From positions 245,274 to 309,273 of the forward strand of contig NZ_BJYD01000017.1 of NCBI RefSeq assembly GCF_007991335.1: a stretch of 64,000 bases of DNA, given 5' to 3'. Within the stretch, counting starts at the first letter, position 1. The number at the start of each line of letters is the position of its first letter. Positions 25,803 through 34,800 of this stretch are shown here, piece after piece. The notes beneath the pieces were generated by a model. The model did not search any database, was not told the DNA's origin, and was given only the letters and a program-made list of their open reading frames with translations. The stretch comes from Halobacillus faecis (GTDB lineage Bacteria > Bacillota > Bacilli > Bacillales > Halobacillaceae). Position numbers and translations under genes: made by a program.

Positions 25803-25844
25803 AAAATGACCTGCCTCTTCTTCCAAAAGAGCAGGTCATTTTTT
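25803..25844. terminator. Bidirectional terminator
   Basis: Arms AAAATGACCTGC and GCAGGTCATTTT with T runs both ways. The stop codon of the small minus-strand gene lies inside the stem. Confidence 0.8.
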
Positions 25845-25943
25845 ATTGATCTTTTTCTTGGAAATGTACGTCCACATAGCGATATAAGTGGTAAATAGCA
25901 GAATTAAAAACATGGGAACAGACAACACATCACGTATGAGCAC
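25836..25943 (-). CDS. Small single-span membrane protein
   Basis: A 35-residue frame starting GTG at 25943, 18 nt after the stop of the CBO0543-family gene: a short head, a hydrophobic helix (VPMFLILLFTTYIAMW) and a basic tail (SKKKINKK), a normal positive-inside pattern. GAAAGGA upstream could serve as ribosome site with a long spacing of about 12 nt. It is likely co-expressed with the upstream membrane protein. Its small size makes it less certain. Confidence 0.45.
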   Translation of the reverse strand: MLIRDVLSVPMFLILLFTTYIAMWTYISKKKINKK

Positions 25944-25961
25944 GGTTGCATGACATCCTTT

Positions 25962-26510
25962 CTATTTTAAACTGTCCAAAGGGAACGGAAAGAATACGTA
26001 GAAAAGGACAGCAATGGGCAGGGATATGATGAGGGCGCGGACAGGGTTCCGGTAATGGATATAAAGCACGATGAATAAAACCGCATTCAACGGAATATTG
26101 AGCCAGTTGTTCCACCCATGATCATAGACGTACATCCCTTTCATAGAAAACAGCCATTCTAAAACCGTGTAAAATGCGACCCAAATCGTGATATAGATGA
26201 ACTGAGCGCTTTTCGTCCGGGGGAAACGTTGTAAATAGATAATTAAGCCGACAGGGCAGATAAAGAAAGTGAACGCCATGTTAATGATGGAATGGTTCAA
26301 CCACTCCAACGTCACTCCGCGGAAAGCCCACAGCGTATGATTATAATAAAGAAAATTGTAGGTCATGTTCACAGCAATAAAAAATAAGATCGTCGGGTAT
26401 TGCTTCCCTACCTGCTTCCAATCAACAAATCGATAAGCAAAAAGAATCCACACAACAATGACTAATAATAAATACATCTCCCACCACTCCAAGAAATCGG
26501 TTATCTCCAT
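25962..26510 (-). CDS. CBO0543-family membrane protein
   Basis: 182 residues from the ATG at 26510 (an alternative ATG at 26525 is too close to its ribosome site). Six hydrophobic helices with aromatic-rich motifs (FFIAVNMTYNFLYYNHTLW, FYTVLEWLFSMKGMYVYDHG, GWNNWLNIPLN) fit the CBO0543 family common in spore-formers, whose function is unknown. The small membrane ORF follows after 18 nt. Confidence 0.7.
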   Translation of the reverse strand: MEITDFLEWWEMYLLLVIVVWILFAYRFVDWKQVGKQYPTILFFIAVNMTYNFLYYNHTLWAFRGVTLEWLNHSIINMAFTFFICPVGLIIYLQRFPRTKSAQFIYITIWVAFYTVLEWLFSMKGMYVYDHGWNNWLNIPLNAVLFIVLYIHYRNPVRALIISLPIAVLFYVFFPFPLDSLK

Positions 26511-26561
26511 TCTGCACCCACCCATTCCCCTTTATACATTAGCGCTCCTTACCAGAAATAG

Positions 26562-26600
26562 CCACACCAGGTCATCCAATATCTGGATGACCTGGTGTGG
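26562..26600. repeat. Long perfect palindrome, copy 1
   Basis: Arms of 17 nt (CCACACCAGGTCATCCA and complement) around a 5-nt loop. The inner 13 nt recur in the palindrome at 29691-29745. It lies between the CBO0543 gene and the separate ndh terminator, so a terminator role is not needed to explain it. Confidence 0.8.
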
Positions 26601-26628
26601 AAAATAATGTAAATCAAACACAAAAAAA

Positions 26629-26670
26629 CGCCTGCTTCGTTTTCGCTTGGGAGCGATTGGAAGCAGGGCG
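26629..26670 (-). terminator. Terminator of ndh
   Basis: On the minus strand GCCCTGCTTCC pairs with GAAGCAGGC, with an inner hairpin, followed by GTTTTTTTG. Confidence 0.75.
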
Positions 26671-26699
26671 TTGAGGGTGGTTCACCTTATCATACTTTC

Positions 26700-27881
26700 T
26701 TAATAGGCAAGTGCGAATAGTCCTTTAATGTGGGAAAGATAACGCACGTTACTTGCTTCTTTCATGACAGAAGCCGGAAGACCTTTCAGTGGTGTCTGGT
26801 TGGCACCGATGAAAGCAACCGCGTCTTTACGGCCAAGGCTTGCAAGCGTACCTGAGTTGACAGGTTCGAACTCTTCAAAGCTCTTGTCTTCAATGAACGC
26901 ATATAGGTTGTAACCGACGGTCTCACCCATCTGCCAAGCGATTTGTGCTGTTGGTGGTTGTGGGCGCTCATCACCTGGTTTGAAGTAAACCGCACTGTCA
27001 CCTACAACAAATACGTCTTTGTGAGATACGGATTGAAGGTAGTTGTTCACAGATGCACGTCCGCGATTTACTTCAATGCCGGATTCGCCGACAAGTGGGT
27101 TACCTGCAACGCCGCCCGTCCAAACGAACGTATTCGCTGTCAGCTTACGGCCGTCTTTCAATTCGATGACATTTCCTTCTACATTCGTGACAGGAAGTTC
27201 TGTCAGGAATTCAACGCCGCGTTTTTCCAAGCTCTTCGTAGCTCTTTCAATCAAGTGATCAGGAAGCATTGGCAAAATTTTCGGCATAGCTTCTACTAGT
27301 GTCAGCTTGATTTCTTCTGGGTTAACCCCATATTTTTTAGCCATTGCTGGTGTTTCATCAGCCAATTCACCGACAAGCTCGACACCAGTCAAGCCACCGC
27401 CACCGATGACGATGTGGGCATCTGCTTCGTTATTTGTCTGTGCATAATCGCGAATGCGAGCTTCCACATGTTCACGGATCTTGTTCGCATCTTCCGCAGA
27501 TTTAAGAACCATGCTGTGTTCCTGCAATCCAGGGATGCCAAAGTAGTTCGTTACGCTACCCAGTGCGACGACCAAAGCATCATAGAATAGTTCAGATCCA
27601 TCTTCCAGTGAAATCTTTTTATCATTGACAGAAAAGGACTCGATCGTTGCAACCTTAAGGTTGATGTCTTTTCCTTTCAATAACTTCTCAAGAGGAAGTG
27701 CTGCCGCCTGCTCAGAAATGTTTCCTGCTGCCAAACGGTGCAATTCTGTAATAATTTGGTGTGTCGGGGTTTTGTTAATGATTGTGACGTTCGCTTCAGA
27801 AGCGTCCATGTATTGGCGCACAGACAAAGCGGCAAGAAGCCCGCCATAACCGCCGCCTAAAATGACGATTTCTTTTGACAT
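26700..27881 (-). CDS. ndh: Type II NADH dehydrogenase
   Basis: 393 residues, same length as Bacillus subtilis Ndh (YjlD). FAD-binding site at the N terminus (VILGGGYGGLLAAL), NAD-binding site HIVIGGGGLTGVELVGEL, and the second FAD motif DVFVVGDSAVY. A quinone-site segment PPTAQIAWQMGE follows, and the C-terminal amphipathic region should hold it on the inner membrane face. It oxidises NADH and reduces menaquinone without pumping protons. It follows yjlC by 17 nt, forming the conserved yjlC-ndh operon; a Rex-like site lies upstream. Confidence 0.92.
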   Translation of the reverse strand: MSKEIVILGGGYGGLLAALSVRQYMDASEANVTIINKTPTHQIITELHRLAAGNISEQAAALPLEKLLKGKDINLKVATIESFSVNDKKISLEDGSELFYDALVVALGSVTNYFGIPGLQEHSMVLKSAEDANKIREHVEARIRDYAQTNNEADAHIVIGGGGLTGVELVGELADETPAMAKKYGVNPEEIKLTLVEAMPKILPMLPDHLIERATKSLEKRGVEFLTELPVTNVEGNVIELKDGRKLTANTFVWTGGVAGNPLVGESGIEVNRGRASVNNYLQSVSHKDVFVVGDSAVYFKPGDERPQPPTAQIAWQMGETVGYNLYAFIEDKSFEEFEPVNSGTLASLGRKDAVAFIGANQTPLKGLPASVMKEASNVRYLSHIKGLFALAY

Positions 27882-27898
27882 GTTGATTCCTCCATTTC

Positions 27899-28330
27899 CT
27901 ACTCTTTGTGATTGCGTTCAGCAGATACTTTTAAGTATGCGTTAACGAAACGGAACATTTTTTGAGCTTGAGGGTCTTTCAACATCTTCATCAAGCCGAA
28001 TAGTCCGATGACTTCTGAGCTGCTTTCCGCATGGTCTTTCGCTTCGATTGCGTTCTGTGCTACTTCTTTCACGGAATGTTTGAGAGGTTCAGCCACTTCT
28101 GACATAAACTCAACCGTGTCTTTTTTCAGAACTTCATCCGTCGCAAGCGATTGAACGGTGTCGTAGGAGCTTGAAAGAATCTTCACCAATTCGGTAAGCT
28201 TCGGAAGCTCTTTCACAAGAACAGTCAAAGATTCCTGTACTTCAGGTTCCAGTAGTTGGTCGAGCAGTTCACGCTCGTCACGAGCAACGTTTGTCTGCTC
28301 GTCTTTTTCTGTTGTGAATGAATCTGCCAT
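27899..28330 (-). CDS. yjlC: YjlC-like DUF1641 protein
   Basis: 143 residues from the ATG at 28330, about 8 nt after AAGGAG. A helical acidic protein with LLDQLLEPEVQESLTVLVKE, LPKLTELVKILSSSYDTVQS and VIGLFGLMKMLKDPQAQKM, the DUF1641 pattern. In Bacillus subtilis yjlC precedes ndh in a redox-controlled operon, as here. Biochemical role unknown; a helper of the NADH dehydrogenase is often supposed. Confidence 0.85.
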   Translation of the reverse strand: MADSFTTEKDEQTNVARDERELLDQLLEPEVQESLTVLVKELPKLTELVKILSSSYDTVQSLATDEVLKKDTVEFMSEVAEPLKHSVKEVAQNAIEAKDHAESSSEVIGLFGLMKMLKDPQAQKMFRFVNAYLKVSAERNHKE

Positions 28331-28697
28331 ATCCACTTCTCCTTTTTTTGAGCCCAGGGCTCATTTTTTTTATAAGTAAATAACTAGTACAAGCAACGAA
28401 AGCTCTACCTGTTATAAAACAGTAAGAGTGCCATTTTATAGCTAACGTTACTAGAGTAAAATATAATCTTGTGAAGCACAACACATTCTTACAAAATAAA
28501 CGCTTACAATCATGATTTTTTTCATAATCTCCGTTCTTTTTACAGCATTCTCAATCAAAAAGACGGATTTATCGCTCTTATTATCATTCGCTAAAGATAC
28601 TTTCTCATTCTAGATTCTACCTATTTTATATGAAGAAAGGTTTTCATACGAGAAGAAGGCTAACCGCAAATCCGATTAGCCCCCTACTTCAACAATG
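28331..28697. promoter_or_regulatory. Upstream region of yjlC-ndh
   Basis: A 367-nt gap without genes. It holds a Rex-like site (28469-28486), a GC-rich palindrome GAGCCCAGGGCTC (28350-28362) flanked by A/T tracts just upstream of the yjlC ribosome site, and a weak inverted repeat GGCTAA/TTAGCC (28655-28683) that may end the aldo-keto reductase transcript. Confidence 0.45.
28469..28486. promoter_or_regulatory. Candidate Rex operator
   Basis: TTGTGAAGCACAACACAT keeps the TGTG-N8-CACA core of the Rex site (consensus TTGTGAAnnnnTTCACAA; one half exact, the other four of seven). It is 139 nt upstream of yjlC. Rex represses yjlC-ndh in Bacillus subtilis when NADH is low. Confidence 0.4.
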
Positions 28698-29615
28698 TTA
28701 CGGTAAATCGTTCCCAGCAGCCCGGTAAAGCTCGTACCATTCTTCTCTGGACAACACAATATGAGAAGCCTTCGCAATATCCTGCATACGCTGCGTATTC
28801 ATTGTCCCCACAACAGGTTGAATGTTAGCTGGGTGACGCAGAATCCAGGCAATCGCGATGGCAGAATCCGTCACGTCATATTTTCCAGCCAGTTCCTGAA
28901 GCTTGGCATTCACTTCCGGGAAAGCGTCATTGCCTACAAAAGGCCCCTCAATCATTCCGTGCTGGAATGGGGACCATGCTTGAATGGTGATATCATTCAG
29001 GCGGCAGTATTCCAAGACATTGCTGTCCCTGACAACGGCCGGGTCGTTCTGCATGTTCACATTGAATCCGGCGTCAATCATCGGCGTATGGACGATACTG
29101 AGTTGCAGCTGGTTGATGATCAAGCTTTCTCCCATATATTTCTTGAGTAGTTCCATCTGCATCGGGTTTTGGTTACTAACACCGAAGTAACGAACCTTTC
29201 CACTTTCTTTCAGTGTGGTAAACGCTTCTGCTACTTCTTCCGGTTCCATTAAAGCATCTGGACGGTGCAACAGAAAGCTGTCTACATAATCTGTATTTAA
29301 CCGTTTCAAACTGCCTTCTACAGACTCCAGAATATGCTCTTTAGAAAAATCGAAGAAACCTTTGCGAATGCCGCACTTTGTTTGGAGCTTGATATCCTCA
29401 CGTGACACGCCAGTCGTTTTCAGAGCTTCCGCAAATACAGACTCCGACTCTCCTTTTCCATAGATATCGGCATGATCAAATAAATCGACCCCATTCTCGA
29501 CTGCATTCGTGATCACTTCAGATGCATCCTTCGTGCTCAGTTCACTCATTCTCATACAGCCGAGCGAAATTTCGCCGACCTGTAAATCACTTTGACCTAG
29601 TTGTATTTTCTTCAC
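28698..29615 (-). CDS. Aldo/keto reductase (YdhF/YcsN type)
   Basis: 305 residues. The catalytic tetrad is visible: Asp and Tyr in DLFDHADIYGKGESE, Lys in LQTKCGI, His in SFLLHRPD. The NADPH end has VVGTMNTQRM. The sequence style, with ISLGCMRMSELS, resembles Bacillus YdhF. It reduces aldehydes or ketones with NADPH in the cytoplasm; substrate unknown. Divergent from the P450 gene; a 26-nt-arm palindrome lies between them. Confidence 0.85.
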   Translation of the reverse strand: MKKIQLGQSDLQVGEISLGCMRMSELSTKDASEVITNAVENGVDLFDHADIYGKGESESVFAEALKTTGVSREDIKLQTKCGIRKGFFDFSKEHILESVEGSLKRLNTDYVDSFLLHRPDALMEPEEVAEAFTTLKESGKVRYFGVSNQNPMQMELLKKYMGESLIINQLQLSIVHTPMIDAGFNVNMQNDPAVVRDSNVLEYCRLNDITIQAWSPFQHGMIEGPFVGNDAFPEVNAKLQELAGKYDVTDSAIAIAWILRHPANIQPVVGTMNTQRMQDIAKASHIVLSREEWYELYRAAGNDLP

Positions 29616-29690
29616 TTTGCTTCCACCTTTCTTTCCATATCTACTCTTATCTTATCACTTTTCCTTAAAACCTTAAGAAATAACGCTTAC

Positions 29691-29745
29691 AATAAAAGGA
29701 GTACCAGGTCATCCATAATATGGATGACCTGGTACTCCTTTTATT
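29691..29745. repeat. Long perfect palindrome, copy 2
   Basis: Perfect arms of 26 nt around a 3-nt AAT loop. The innermost ACCAGGTCATCCA and its complement are identical to the palindrome at 26562-26600, while the outer arm bases differ between copies yet remain complementary. It lies upstream of both divergent genes rather than downstream of any. Confidence 0.85.
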
Positions 29746-29810
29746 TCCATTTATCTTGGATCCCTTATATAATCCAAGGTAGACAGATCATTTCTGAGGA
29801 GGAACTTTGA

Positions 29811-31004
29811 ATGGGGAACATGGAAGCACTTCAGCAGTCTAACTATAAAACAGGGGCCTATCCTTTCTACGAAGAGTTGAGGGAAGGTCAACCCATTTTT
29901 TCAATGAACAGTGATGGGACCAATCACTCCTGGATGATTACCAAATATGATCACGTGAAAGAATTGTTGAAATCACCCAGTTTCATTAAGGACCAAAGCA
30001 AATTCTTCTCTACATCTCAAGACACCGAACAAAATGAATTCAATATCTTCCAAAACATGATGCTTGACGTTGACCCACCTGACCATACACGTCTGCGCAG
30101 ACTCGTCCAACCTTACTTCAACCCTAAAACGATTAAGCAGCTGGAACCAAGAATCCGTGAAATTGCGGATGATTTGTTAAACCAAATGAAACAAAAAGAA
30201 ACAACAGTCGACTTGATTGATGATTATGCTTTTCCGCTGCCCATTATCGTCATTAGTGAGATGCTAGGTGTTCCCGCAGAAGACCGGGATAAATTCAGAA
30301 CATGGTCCAACACCATTGTCTCAGCATCCAATGAAATGGACCCTGACTTCATGGATGATGTAGAAGCTTTCACTACCTATCTAACGGAGCTTTTTGAACA
30401 AAGAAAAGCCGAACCTCAGGATGACTTGGTTTCCCATCTCATTCAAACCGAAGAAGACGGGCAGCAGCTGACGAGGAATGAACTCTATTCTATGATTGTC
30501 CTTTTGATCATCGCCGGTCACGAAACAACGGTCAATTTGATCGGGAACACCATGTATGCTCTGTTTGAACATCCTGAACAGCTTGAAAAAGTAAAGGCTG
30601 ACCCTACTCTCATTCCTGGTGCCATCGAGGAAGGGCTTCGCTATTACAGCCCTGTCGATTTTTCGACCGCTCGGTGGGCAGATGAAGACATCGATTTCCA
30701 CGGTCAGTTGATCCGGCGCGGTGATTTCATCTTGGCTTCCATTAGTTCCGCCAATCGGGATGAAGAAAAATTTGAACGCGCCTCTCATTTTGATGTTACG
30801 AGAGAAAGAAATGCTCACGTCGCGTTTGGTTTTGGAATTCACTTTTGTCTCGGCGCCCCTCTCGCCCGACTGGAAGGAAAAATTGCGCTGGAAAAACTGC
30901 TATCAACGCTTCCGGACATCCATCTAAACCGCGATGTACGCTCACCTGAATGGCGCTCCGTCTTCCTTTTAAGAGGACTTGATTCCCTCCCTGTTTCTTG
31001 GTGA
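29811..31004 (+). CDS. Cytochrome P450
   Basis: 397 residues, soluble class I bacterial P450. I-helix IIAGHETTVNLIG, K-helix ExxR in EEGLRYYSP, and the heme ligand loop FGFGIHFCLGAPLARLE with the proximal Cys. Also DPPDHTRLRRLV in the C-helix. The type resembles Bacillus CYP107/CYP109 enzymes that hydroxylate fatty acids or terpenoids. No ferredoxin or reductase partner is adjacent, so electron donors must come from elsewhere. ATG 8 nt after AGGAGG. Substrate unknown. Confidence 0.9.
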   Translation: MGNMEALQQSNYKTGAYPFYEELREGQPIFSMNSDGTNHSWMITKYDHVKELLKSPSFIKDQSKFFSTSQDTEQNEFNIFQNMMLDVDPPDHTRLRRLVQPYFNPKTIKQLEPRIREIADDLLNQMKQKETTVDLIDDYAFPLPIIVISEMLGVPAEDRDKFRTWSNTIVSASNEMDPDFMDDVEAFTTYLTELFEQRKAEPQDDLVSHLIQTEEDGQQLTRNELYSMIVLLIIAGHETTVNLIGNTMYALFEHPEQLEKVKADPTLIPGAIEEGLRYYSPVDFSTARWADEDIDFHGQLIRRGDFILASISSANRDEEKFERASHFDVTRERNAHVAFGFGIHFCLGAPLARLEGKIALEKLLSTLPDIHLNRDVRSPEWRSVFLLRGLDSLPVSW

Positions 31005-31007
31005 AAA

Positions 31008-31041
31008 AAAAGCCACTTGATGAAGGCATCAAGTGGCTTTT
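31008..31041. terminator. Bidirectional terminator
   Basis: Arms AAAGCCACTTGATG and CATCAAGTGGCTTT; the tspO-like stop codon overlaps the right edge. Confidence 0.85.
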
Positions 31042-31765
31042 ATTTTTTTCTAACTGCATATAAAATGGTGATCACAAGCAGCAGTCCCGCAAGAATAAAA
31101 GCAGCGTTCACAACTAGAGGTACGTCGCTGCCTTGATTTTTTACCCCGATGCCGATAAACGCCCAGACAAAAACGAGCGGATACACCCAATCATCCTGGC
31201 TTTTCATAAAGAAGATAGCAAGCAATGTACCTATGATCATCAACAATATCGTCCAAACGGAGGCGGAAATTCCGAACCCATCCCAGCCGATGTAAGTTAA
31301 ATAGTAGCTGATGTTCGCGATGGTTGCGACACTGATCCAACCGAGATAAACAGAGAACGGAAGCCGGTCGAAAAAAGAGGCCTCATTTTTCTGTAAGGTT
31401 TGATATAAGTGGATCAAAGTCAAGAGCAATCCTATCATGACCAAAACCGAAAGACCGAAAAATTCATAATGCCACATAAAAATCCAGAGACTGTTCAGCA
31501 AGCTGCTTAAGACGAAGAGTCCGCTTGTCTCTTGATAGATGGGCAGGTCCCGTCTACTTTTCGGGAACTGTCTGATCACCCAGATTCCTAGCAAAATGTA
31601 AATGAGTCCCCATATGCTAAATACATAACCAGCCGGGGTAAATAGGACATTAAGTTTATTGGAAATTTCCCCTGTTGTTTGGCCGTTCAGCGGAAGTGTG
31701 TTCGCGAGGGCATTAACGATAACCACGAGAAGAAAGGCAAACAAGTTGATGATGAACTTCCCCAT
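31040..31765 (-). CDS. TspO/MBR-like tryptophan-rich membrane protein
   Basis: 241 residues from the ATG at 31765, 7 nt after AGGAGG. About seven or eight hydrophobic helices with FTPAGYVFSIWGLIYILLG, LNSLWIFMWHYEF, LPFSVYLGWISVATIANIS and YPLVFVWAFIGIG. These segments match the extended TspO/tryptophan-rich family, which is longer than classic 160-residue TspO. Porphyrin or lipid binding is known for the classic members; the role of the long form is unknown. Confidence 0.75.
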   Translation of the reverse strand: MGKFIINLFAFLLVVIVNALANTLPLNGQTTGEISNKLNVLFTPAGYVFSIWGLIYILLGIWVIRQFPKSRRDLPIYQETSGLFVLSSLLNSLWIFMWHYEFFGLSVLVMIGLLLTLIHLYQTLQKNEASFFDRLPFSVYLGWISVATIANISYYLTYIGWDGFGISASVWTILLMIIGTLLAIFFMKSQDDWVYPLVFVWAFIGIGVKNQGSDVPLVVNAAFILAGLLLVITILYAVRKK

Positions 31766-31876
31766 TCCTACCCCTCCTTTATTCATCCATGTGTTGTATA
31801 TTATTCCTTTACCCGGTGAATTAAAACTTATATATTGGCCGTAGCCCAATATTATGGTGGATTAAGAACAAAAAAA

Positions 31877-31900
31877 CCGATTCCTTTTAGTTGGAATCGG
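31877..31900 (-). terminator. Terminator of the cupin-HD-GYP gene
   Basis: Minus-strand arms CCGATTCC and GGAATCGG followed by TTTTTTTG; the last codons of the gene form part of the stem. Confidence 0.75.
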
Positions 31901-32825
31901 GAGAGACAGAGGTTTGTTCATTTTGGTTTTCTTTATTTAGGACAGTCACAAGAGCTTCCACAACTTCCGCGTCGTAATGAGATCCTTTTAACCGGACGAT
32001 TTCAGCAACCGCGTCGTCTATGGAAAAAGCTTTTCTATAAGCACGGTCTTTCGTCATCGCATCAAAGGTATCGCTGACTGCTATGATTTTTGATTCTATT
32101 GGTATTTGCTGATCAAGCTTCCCATAAGGATAGCCACTTCCATCCAATCGTTCGTGATGTTGCTCAATGATTGGACTCAACTCTTCGTATGAAGTGCCTA
32201 TGAGCATGTCCGCACCGTCAACCGGGTGTTTTTTGATAATCTCAAACTCTTCATCCGTCAGCCTATCCGGCTTATTAAGTATTTCATTTGGAACATGAAC
32301 TTTCCCTATATCATGAATCACAGCAGCTATTGTCAAATTCTCCAGCACTTCTTTCCTTAACTTCATCTCTTTGGCTATTTGAACCGCATACTTCGCCACT
32401 CGCTCACTATGCCGATGGGTGTAAGGGTCTTTTTGTTCCACTTTATTTTTTATTTGCATCAAAGAAGACATTTCTTCACTTAGGTACACAAAGGTTTGAT
32501 CAGTAAATGCACACAGGAGCTCGACTCTCGATACAGCCGTAAAATGGACCGGTTCTTCCAGATTACGGGCCGTAAAGTAATCGCCTGCTCCTACCCGCTT
32601 TCTTTCAGGACCTATTTCGCAAAAAGCCTCCCCTGAAAGCACATAGTAAAATTCAAGTGCCAAAGGGTTATCACTAGGATAAACATAAAATAATTTATCT
32701 TTTTCAATAAGTTGATGGACCAGTTCGACCCCATCCCCCTTAGACAAAAGACTCAATTCCATGTTCTCCTCTATTTTGACAGATTCCAGCACCTCACCCT
32801 TACGATTCAGTTGAAAACCCTTCAT
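31887..32825 (-). CDS. Cupin-HD-GYP protein (putative cyclic-di-GMP phosphodiesterase)
   Basis: 312 residues from the ATG at 32825 (AAAGGTG 9 nt upstream). Residues about 45-120 form a cupin-like sensory domain (EFYYVLSGEAFCEIG, VGAGDYFTA). Residues 130-300 form an HD-GYP domain: HRHSERVAKYA, VIHDIGKVHVP with the HD pair, HPVDGADML, HHERLDGSGYP with the GYP motif, and VSDTFDAMTKDRAYR. HD-GYP enzymes hydrolyse cyclic-di-GMP at a bi- or trinuclear iron centre. The cupin head suggests control by a small ligand or metal. Single gene. Confidence 0.85.
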   Translation of the reverse strand: MKGFQLNRKGEVLESVKIEENMELSLLSKGDGVELVHQLIEKDKLFYVYPSDNPLALEFYYVLSGEAFCEIGPERKRVGAGDYFTARNLEEPVHFTAVSRVELLCAFTDQTFVYLSEEMSSLMQIKNKVEQKDPYTHRHSERVAKYAVQIAKEMKLRKEVLENLTIAAVIHDIGKVHVPNEILNKPDRLTDEEFEIIKKHPVDGADMLIGTSYEELSPIIEQHHERLDGSGYPYGKLDQQIPIESKIIAVSDTFDAMTKDRAYRKAFSIDDAVAEIVRLKGSHYDAEVVEALVTVLNKENQNEQTSVSPDSN

Positions 32826-32921
32826 AGAATCACACACCTTTATACGAATAAAAACGAATCCTGTGACAGGACTCGTTTTTATTCTACACCACTATTATCT
32901 GAATTGTCACTCAAATTAAGG

Positions 32922-33614
32922 TTACCATCCTACTACCCGGATTGGGTCGATCCAGACCCATCGATCTGCAAAGCGGACAAGCTTCCAACTACACTCTGCC
33001 TTTACGCCTTTCTCTGCCGCCTTTTCGATGGTATCTTGAGACATTTTTAATGTTTCATCATAAATGTCTTGAACGACTTTATCCAAATCTTCTACGTATT
33101 CCTCCGTCAATTTCTGCGCTTTCTCTGATTTCTTACCCAGTTTTTCCTTAAGTTTCTCTATTTTCTCTTTTAATTTTTCTTCATCTTTGTGACCTGTATC
33201 TATTAATGCTTCCAGTTCTGAGATGTCATCTTCAATGGAAGCTATTTTTCCTTCGACCTTCGCTTGTTCCTCTGCTAACTTTTTTTCAATCTTCGCTAAC
33301 TTTTCCATCACTTTTTGTTTTTTCTCTTCATCCTTGTCCTCTTCCGCCAACTCTTTTAACACTTTCTTTCTTTCCTTTTTAAGTTTAACCACTTCTTTGC
33401 CTTCTTCTACTTTTCGTAGATCTAACGTGTACTCCGCCTTTAACTCATCGGCCTTTTCTACTGCTTTTTCAATTTTCTCTTCGATTTCAACATTAGTTTC
33501 CTCAATCCTTTCCAAAGCTTTTTCGATGTCTTTCTGCTCATCTGCATACACATTCATCCCCGAACCAAAAACAAAAGCAAGAACAACCAGCAAACTTCCC
33601 AACATTCTCTTCAT
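32922..33614 (-). CDS. Secreted coiled-coil protein
   Basis: 230 residues. Signal peptide with likely cleavage at VYA/DEQ, then about 170 residues of Lys/Glu-rich heptads, almost certainly a long coiled coil. The last 23 residues change character: CSWKLVRFADRWVWIDPI, a compact aromatic tail with the only cysteine of the mature protein. I do not recognise the family. It could be a cell-surface or wall-associated spacer. Start ATG is supported by GGGAGGT. Confidence 0.6.
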   Translation of the reverse strand: MKRMLGSLLVVLAFVFGSGMNVYADEQKDIEKALERIEETNVEIEEKIEKAVEKADELKAEYTLDLRKVEEGKEVVKLKKERKKVLKELAEEDKDEEKKQKVMEKLAKIEKKLAEEQAKVEGKIASIEDDISELEALIDTGHKDEEKLKEKIEKLKEKLGKKSEKAQKLTEEYVEDLDKVVQDIYDETLKMSQDTIEKAAEKGVKAECSWKLVRFADRWVWIDPIRVVGW

Positions 33615-33905
33615 GTTCGTACCTCCCGTAAAAATATATTTTCCTTAAGCCGCCAACATTGCGTCTATTCGTATAAATCTAGGATGTTAGTGAGTAGTCT
33701 TAATGAACTAGTTCTTTTTACTCTCATAAATTTTACCATTACCACCATTTTCCTTCAACAAAAAAGGTCGAATAATGAACAATTAATTCTCTATAACGAA
33801 GTAATCTTCAACCTAACCTGCCTTTTTAAACAAAGGTTATAGATAGCTCTGTTAAGGGAACAGTATAAAGGGAAATTTTCACACTACGAAAAAGGAGTGG
33901 GAAAC

Positions 33906-34796
33906 ATGAATAATAAGCAATTTGAAAAAATGAAGAACGGTAATGGATTTATCGCTGCGCTTGACCAAAGTGGTGGAAGCACACCGAAGGCACTGGCAGC
34001 TTATGGCGTCCCAGAAGATTCTTATTCAGGCGAAGATGAGATGTTCGATCTTGTCCACCAAATGCGGACAAGAATCATCACCTCCCCTTCCTTCGATGCT
34101 GATCATATCCTAGGAGCCATCCTCTTCGAGCAAACGATGGACCGGGAAATCGAAGGTCAATTCACCGCTGATTACTTGGCCAGCAAAGGTATCGTTCCTT
34201 TCCTTAAAGTCGACAAAGGGCTTGCGGAAAAAGAAAACGGCGTCCAGCTCATGAAACCGATCGATGATCTTGATGAAACATTGCGCCGTGCCAACGAACG
34301 TAACATTTTCGGAACAAAGATGCGGTCCGTCATTCATGAGCCGAATCCTAGTGGGATCAAAGAAGTCGTTCAACAGCAGTTCGATATTGGAAAGAGAATT
34401 ATCGCTTCAGACCTTGTACCGATCATTGAACCAGAAGTCGATATTCACAGCAGCGACAAAGAAAAATGCGAGGACCTTCTCCGAGACGAGATTTTGAAAC
34501 ACTTAAATGAGTTATCTGAAGAGGAGAACGTGATGCTGAAGCTAACGATTCCAACTCAGCCGAACGCTTACAAAGAACTGGTCGATCATCCTCGAGTCGT
34601 CCGTGTCGTTGCACTTTCCGGTGGTTATTCCCGTGAAGAAGCGAACGAAAAGCTGAAAGAAAACAATGGCGTCATCGCAAGTTTCTCCCGGGCCCTGGCC
34701 GCAGACTTGAATGCCAATCAGTCTGATGATGAATTCGATGCAGAGCTTAAAAAAGCTGTCGATTCCATCTATGACGCCTCCGTCAATAAAAAATAG
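33906..34796 (+). CDS. fda: Class I fructose-bisphosphate aldolase
   Basis: 296 residues from the ATG at 33906 (AGGAG 8 nt upstream), exactly the length of staphylococcal Fda. Signature stretches are [31 protein letters not shown] [14 protein letters not shown], and [20 protein letters not shown], with the Schiff-base Lys expected in VMLKLTIP. It splits fructose-1,6-bisphosphate in glycolysis and works in reverse in gluconeogenesis. A TATAAA -10-like box lies at 33864, next to a small inverted repeat CTGTT/AACAG. Single gene with a strong terminator. Confidence 0.88.
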   Translation: MNNKQFEKMKNGNGFIAALDQSGGSTPKALAAYGVPEDSYSGEDEMFDLVHQMRTRIITSPSFDADHILGAILFEQTMDREIEGQFTADYLASKGIVPFLKVDKGLAEKENGVQLMKPIDDLDETLRRANERNIFGTKMRSVIHEPNPSGIKEVVQQQFDIGKRIIASDLVPIIEPEVDIHSSDKEKCEDLLRDEILKHLNELSEEENVMLKLTIPTQPNAYKELVDHPRVVRVVALSGGYSREEANEKLKENNGVIASFSRALAADLNANQSDDEFDAELKKAVDSIYDASVNKK

Positions 34797-34800
34797 CAGA

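Noticed and set aside
26562..26600. Simple terminator for ndh
   Set aside because: A separate hairpin with a T run at 26629-26670 already fits, and this palindrome shares its core with a copy located between divergent promoters.
28349..28370. Plus-strand terminator (GAGCCCAGGGCTC followed by T run)
   Set aside because: No plus-strand gene lies upstream; the element is in the yjlC leader and is listed as part of that region.
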